Below are positions 3,984-6,377 of a stretch of DNA of 6,377 nt, piece after piece. A program made the position numbers and the translations under genes. Under the pieces are notes generated by a model. That model worked only from the letters and a program-made list of their open reading frames with translations. It did not search any database and had not been told where the DNA came from. The DNA comes from Clostridiales bacterium UBA8960 (GTDB lineage: Bacteria > Bacillota > Clostridia > Peptostreptococcales > Acidaminobacteraceae): NCBI GenBank assembly GCA_003482695.1, contig DMYC01000389.1, positions 1 through 6,377 of the forward strand, read 5' to 3'. The first letter of the stretch is position 1, and every line of letters starts with the position of its first letter.

Positions 3984-6301
3984 TAATTGTGTCTGTTTTA
4001 AGTTTTTTTGTTATTGCAGTTATTTCCTATAATGCATCTTCAAAAGTCTTAAGAGATCAAATGATTGATAATAGTATTGGGCTTACAGAATTATTGTCGC
4101 GCAGGATTCAAAATGAACTAGAAAATAATGATGAACAGTTAAATCAGATAACGGATCAGATGCTCAGTGTTGGACTACGTGTTTTAGACAACATAGAGTC
4201 TATTTCGAACGAGTATCTAAAGGATATTGCGGATGCATTTAATATTGACCACATCTACTACTATCATTCCAGTGGCGTGCTTCTCAACTCATGCAATGAG
4301 GCGTCAGATGATTGGACAAGTAATAAAGATGCGTCATTACATACGTTTTTAAAGAGCAGTGAAAAAAGCTATATCGAGGATGTAACGAGTGGTTTTGAAA
4401 CAGATGGACATTACCGTTATGTTTTCATAAAAGGAAGCGAAGGCGATGCACTTAAAATTGGTTATAAACTTGAGACTCTTGAACATATAAAATCAAGCCA
4501 GGCGATTCAGAAGATCATAAATCGAATCGTTAAAGACGATGTAAACTTTGTGTACGCACTTGTAACGGATTCACATTTGGTCGCGATCGCCGATACGGAT
4601 AATGAGGATATTGGTATTGATTATGCCTTAGATGAGATCTATCAAGAAGCACTAAGTGGCAAAACGTTGACAAGCGACTGGTACTATCCAAAATTGGATG
4701 AGACCGTTACTGAAGTGATCACACCACTAATTTTAAATGACAAAATTTCAGGAATCGTTGTTTTAGGTGTCAGTCAGACTATGCAAAAAAGAAGAGCGCT
4801 CATTTTGGCTGGCGTCATTTTAGGGATCACTATTTTGATTTCTTTCAATTATCTTATGATTCAAGCTAGAAACGTCATCAAACCAATCAATAAGTTATAT
4901 GATGACATCAATAATATTGATCCTGATTTTTCTGGTAGAAAGTTCAATTATGATGAGAATGCTGTTTTCTTTGGTTTATACGAGTCGGTTGAAAATCTGC
5001 TTCATAGACTGACTGAGTCAAAACAAAGAATAAAAGTCTTAAATAATGAAGTGACTGAGCTGGCTTATTTCGATTACCTCACAAAACTTCCGAATCGATA
5101 TTCTTTTAAGGAAAACTTTTCTAAATTAATCAAGTCATATAGTAAAGTGGCTTTGGTGTTATTGGATCTCAATAATTTTAAAGAGTATAATGATATACTC
5201 GGGCACTCATTTGGCGATGACATGTTAGTTGCACTCGGTGAAAGGCTTAACTTGATTTCAAATGAACATATTGCTGTATCTAGATTTGGTGGCGATGAGT
5301 TTCTGCTTGCGATAGGTATGGACAACAGCGATGTGTTAATGTCCTCAATAAAGGAAATTGAAAAGGTTTTTCAAAAACCAGCTGAAATAAAAGGTGAATA
5401 CTACAATATGGAAGCGAGTGTCGGGATTTCCATTTACCCTGATGATTCTGAAGACTTTGATGAACTGATGACTTTTTCTGATTTGGCGATGTATAGTGTT
5501 AAGAACAAAGATGATTTTGGTATTGCATTCTTTAAAAGGAAGATGAAGAATGAAAAGATTAGGAGCGCCGCTATCAAAAGACTTCTCAAAGAGGCATTGG
5601 ATAACGATGGATTCACGTTGCTTTATCAGCCGATAATCGACACATCAACGAATTTAGTAAACAACTATGAAGCCCTTTTGCGCTTTAAGAGTCATAATGT
5701 TTATCCAGATGAGTTCATCCCAATTGCCGAGTCAACAGGATTGATTATTCCTATAGGAAGATTGGTTATAGAAAGCGCGATACAGCAGATTGTGAAGTGG
5801 AGATCTGAAAATCGTCCTTGTACAAAAGTATCCATCAACTTCTCAACCAAGCAATTTTATGATGAAAAAATTATTGAATTCATAGATGAAAAACTTAAAC
5901 ACTATGACGTATTGGGCGATTGTTTAATTATAGAAATCACGGAGACATTTTTGCTTGAGAAATCGGTTGAAGAAGTTAGACGTTTTATAAGCAATATTAG
6001 AGCTTTGGGCATTCAGTTGGCCATGGACGATTTTGGTACCGGTTTTACTTCGGTACTGCTTTTTAATCAGTTTCAATTTGATACGGTCAAGATGGACAGA
6101 AGTTTTGTTGAGTTGAATCTTAATAACAACTCTGATGAAGTCTTTAAATCGTGGATAACCTTGTTTAGGTCTTATAATTTTAAGGTGGTAGCAGAAGGGG
6201 TAGAAACACTTGAACAGCTCGATCGACTTAAAAAAATTGGCGTCGACTATGTTCAAGGGTATTATTTTAGCAAACCGGTTCTGCCTGAGGATTTAGCTTA
6301 A
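3932..6301 (+). CDS. Two-TM sensor protein with GGDEF and EAL domains (cyclic di-GMP synthase/phosphodiesterase)
   Basis: 789-aa membrane protein acting on cyclic di-GMP. TM1 (about 10-33) and TM2 (about 289-309) enclose a roughly 255-residue extracytoplasmic region, probably double-Cache-like. A short HAMP-like linker precedes GGDEF (about 378-540). That domain has FDYLTKLPNR, metal ligand D412 in LLDLNNF, N420 and D429 in NDILGHSFGD, and intact RFGGDEF (GGDEF 453-457). The inhibitory RxxD I-site is absent (NEHI, 444-447). EAL (about 560-785) keeps EALLR (E580), N636, EITE (668-671), DDFGTG (D699, D700), VKMD (K720), AEGVE (754-758) and QGYYFSKP (Q775), so both activities look intact. Which one dominates cannot be told; in hybrids GGDEF sometimes only regulates EAL. 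Monocistronic, driven by the 3721 promoter through a cyclic di-GMP riboswitch, and closed by the terminator at 6324-6352. The sensed ligand is unknown. Confidence 0.96.
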   Translation: MRKRRNIIKLFQLLYLPIIVSVLSFFVIAVISYNASSKVLRDQMIDNSIGLTELLSRRIQNELENNDEQLNQITDQMLSVGLRVLDNIESISNEYLKDIADAFNIDHIYYYHSSGVLLNSCNEASDDWTSNKDASLHTFLKSSEKSYIEDVTSGFETDGHYRYVFIKGSEGDALKIGYKLETLEHIKSSQAIQKIINRIVKDDVNFVYALVTDSHLVAIADTDNEDIGIDYALDEIYQEALSGKTLTSDWYYPKLDETVTEVITPLILNDKISGIVVLGVSQTMQKRRALILAGVILGITILISFNYLMIQARNVIKPINKLYDDINNIDPDFSGRKFNYDENAVFFGLYESVENLLHRLTESKQRIKVLNNEVTELAYFDYLTKLPNRYSFKENFSKLIKSYSKVALVLLDLNNFKEYNDILGHSFGDDMLVALGERLNLISNEHIAVSRFGGDEFLLAIGMDNSDVLMSSIKEIEKVFQKPAEIKGEYYNMEASVGISIYPDDSEDFDELMTFSDLAMYSVKNKDDFGIAFFKRKMKNEKIRSAAIKRLLKEALDNDGFTLLYQPIIDTSTNLVNNYEALLRFKSHNVYPDEFIPIAESTGLIIPIGRLVIESAIQQIVKWRSENRPCTKVSINFSTKQFYDEKIIEFIDEKLKHYDVLGDCLIIEITETFLLEKSVEEVRRFISNIRALGIQLAMDDFGTGFTSVLLFNQFQFDTVKMDRSFVELNLNNNSDEVFKSWITLFRSYNFKVVAEGVETLEQLDRLKKIGVDYVQGYYFSKPVLPEDLA

Positions 6302-6323
6302 TAACTGTGTTAGACTACAAAAT

Positions 6324-6352
6324 GGATCTCTTTGAAAAAGGAGATCCTTTTT
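6324..6352 (+). terminator. Rho-independent terminator after the GGDEF-EAL gene
   Basis: 10-bp stem GGATCTCTTT/AAGGAGATCC (one G.U pair) with a GAAA loop, immediately followed by five T. It starts 22 nt after the TAA stop. Flanking A and T runs could extend the stem and may allow some termination in the other direction. Confidence 0.93.
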
Positions 6353-6377
6353 GAATGAGCAAACGAACCGGGTACCA

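Noticed and set aside
5074..6256. Open frames on the minus strand opposite the GGDEF-EAL gene
   Set aside because: Shadow frames of a strongly conserved coding sequence with no domain content.
1..6377. Mobile element, CRISPR array, tRNA or novel defence system
   Set aside because: No transposase or integrase sequence, no terminal inverted repeats, no spaced repeats and no tRNA-like fold; all coding regions belong to signalling or envelope families.

Overview
The window looks like chromosomal DNA of a low-GC Gram-positive anaerobe, most likely a clostridium-type Firmicute. The grounds are AT-rich codon use, strong GGAGG-type ribosome binding sites, an extracytoplasmic copper-amine-oxidase-type 'stalk' domain protein, small SHOCT proteins beside a two-component system, and a GEMM-I cyclic di-GMP riboswitch. 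I cannot name the species. No mobile element, CRISPR array, tRNA or rRNA is visible.

Layout. Positions 1-2496 hold a four-gene minus-strand operon, read right to left: a 59-residue membrane-anchored SHOCT-like peptide (2317-2496, short and easily missed), an 84-residue SHOCT membrane protein (2050-2304), an OmpR/PhoB-type response regulator that starts at TTG (1332-2018), and a sensor histidine kinase (1-1335) that overlaps the regulator by an ATGA junction and loses only its last few residues at the window edge. The kinase has a methionine cluster in its extracytoplasmic loop. Positions 2497-2704 are intergenic and contain a minus-strand terminator hairpin at 2648-2691. Positions 2705-3598 encode an exported, Cys-free, Met- and His-rich coiled-coil plus stalk-domain protein on the minus strand. 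Positions 3599-3931 form a divergent control region with a near-consensus plus-strand promoter (3721-3749), a cyclic di-GMP-I riboswitch (about 3783-3860) and complementary segments that could form a translational switch. Positions 3932-6301 encode a two-TM sensor protein with intact GGDEF and EAL motifs, followed by a strong terminator at 6324-6352.

How it may work together. The left half looks like an envelope signalling module. Methionine enrichment in both the kinase sensor loop and the adjacent exported protein suggests, but does not prove, a Cu(I)/Ag(I) or oxidative-stress theme. The right half is a self-contained cyclic di-GMP feedback unit: the riboswitch senses the molecule that the encoded enzyme makes and/or degrades. 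The GGDEF domain lacks the RxxD product-inhibition site, so feedback through the RNA may stand in for allosteric feedback. The most novel item is a set of four mutually complementary segments (3789-3793, 3854-3862, 3898-3906, 3977-3983). These could couple aptamer folding to hiding of the Shine-Dalgarno sequence by a stem that reaches into the coding region.
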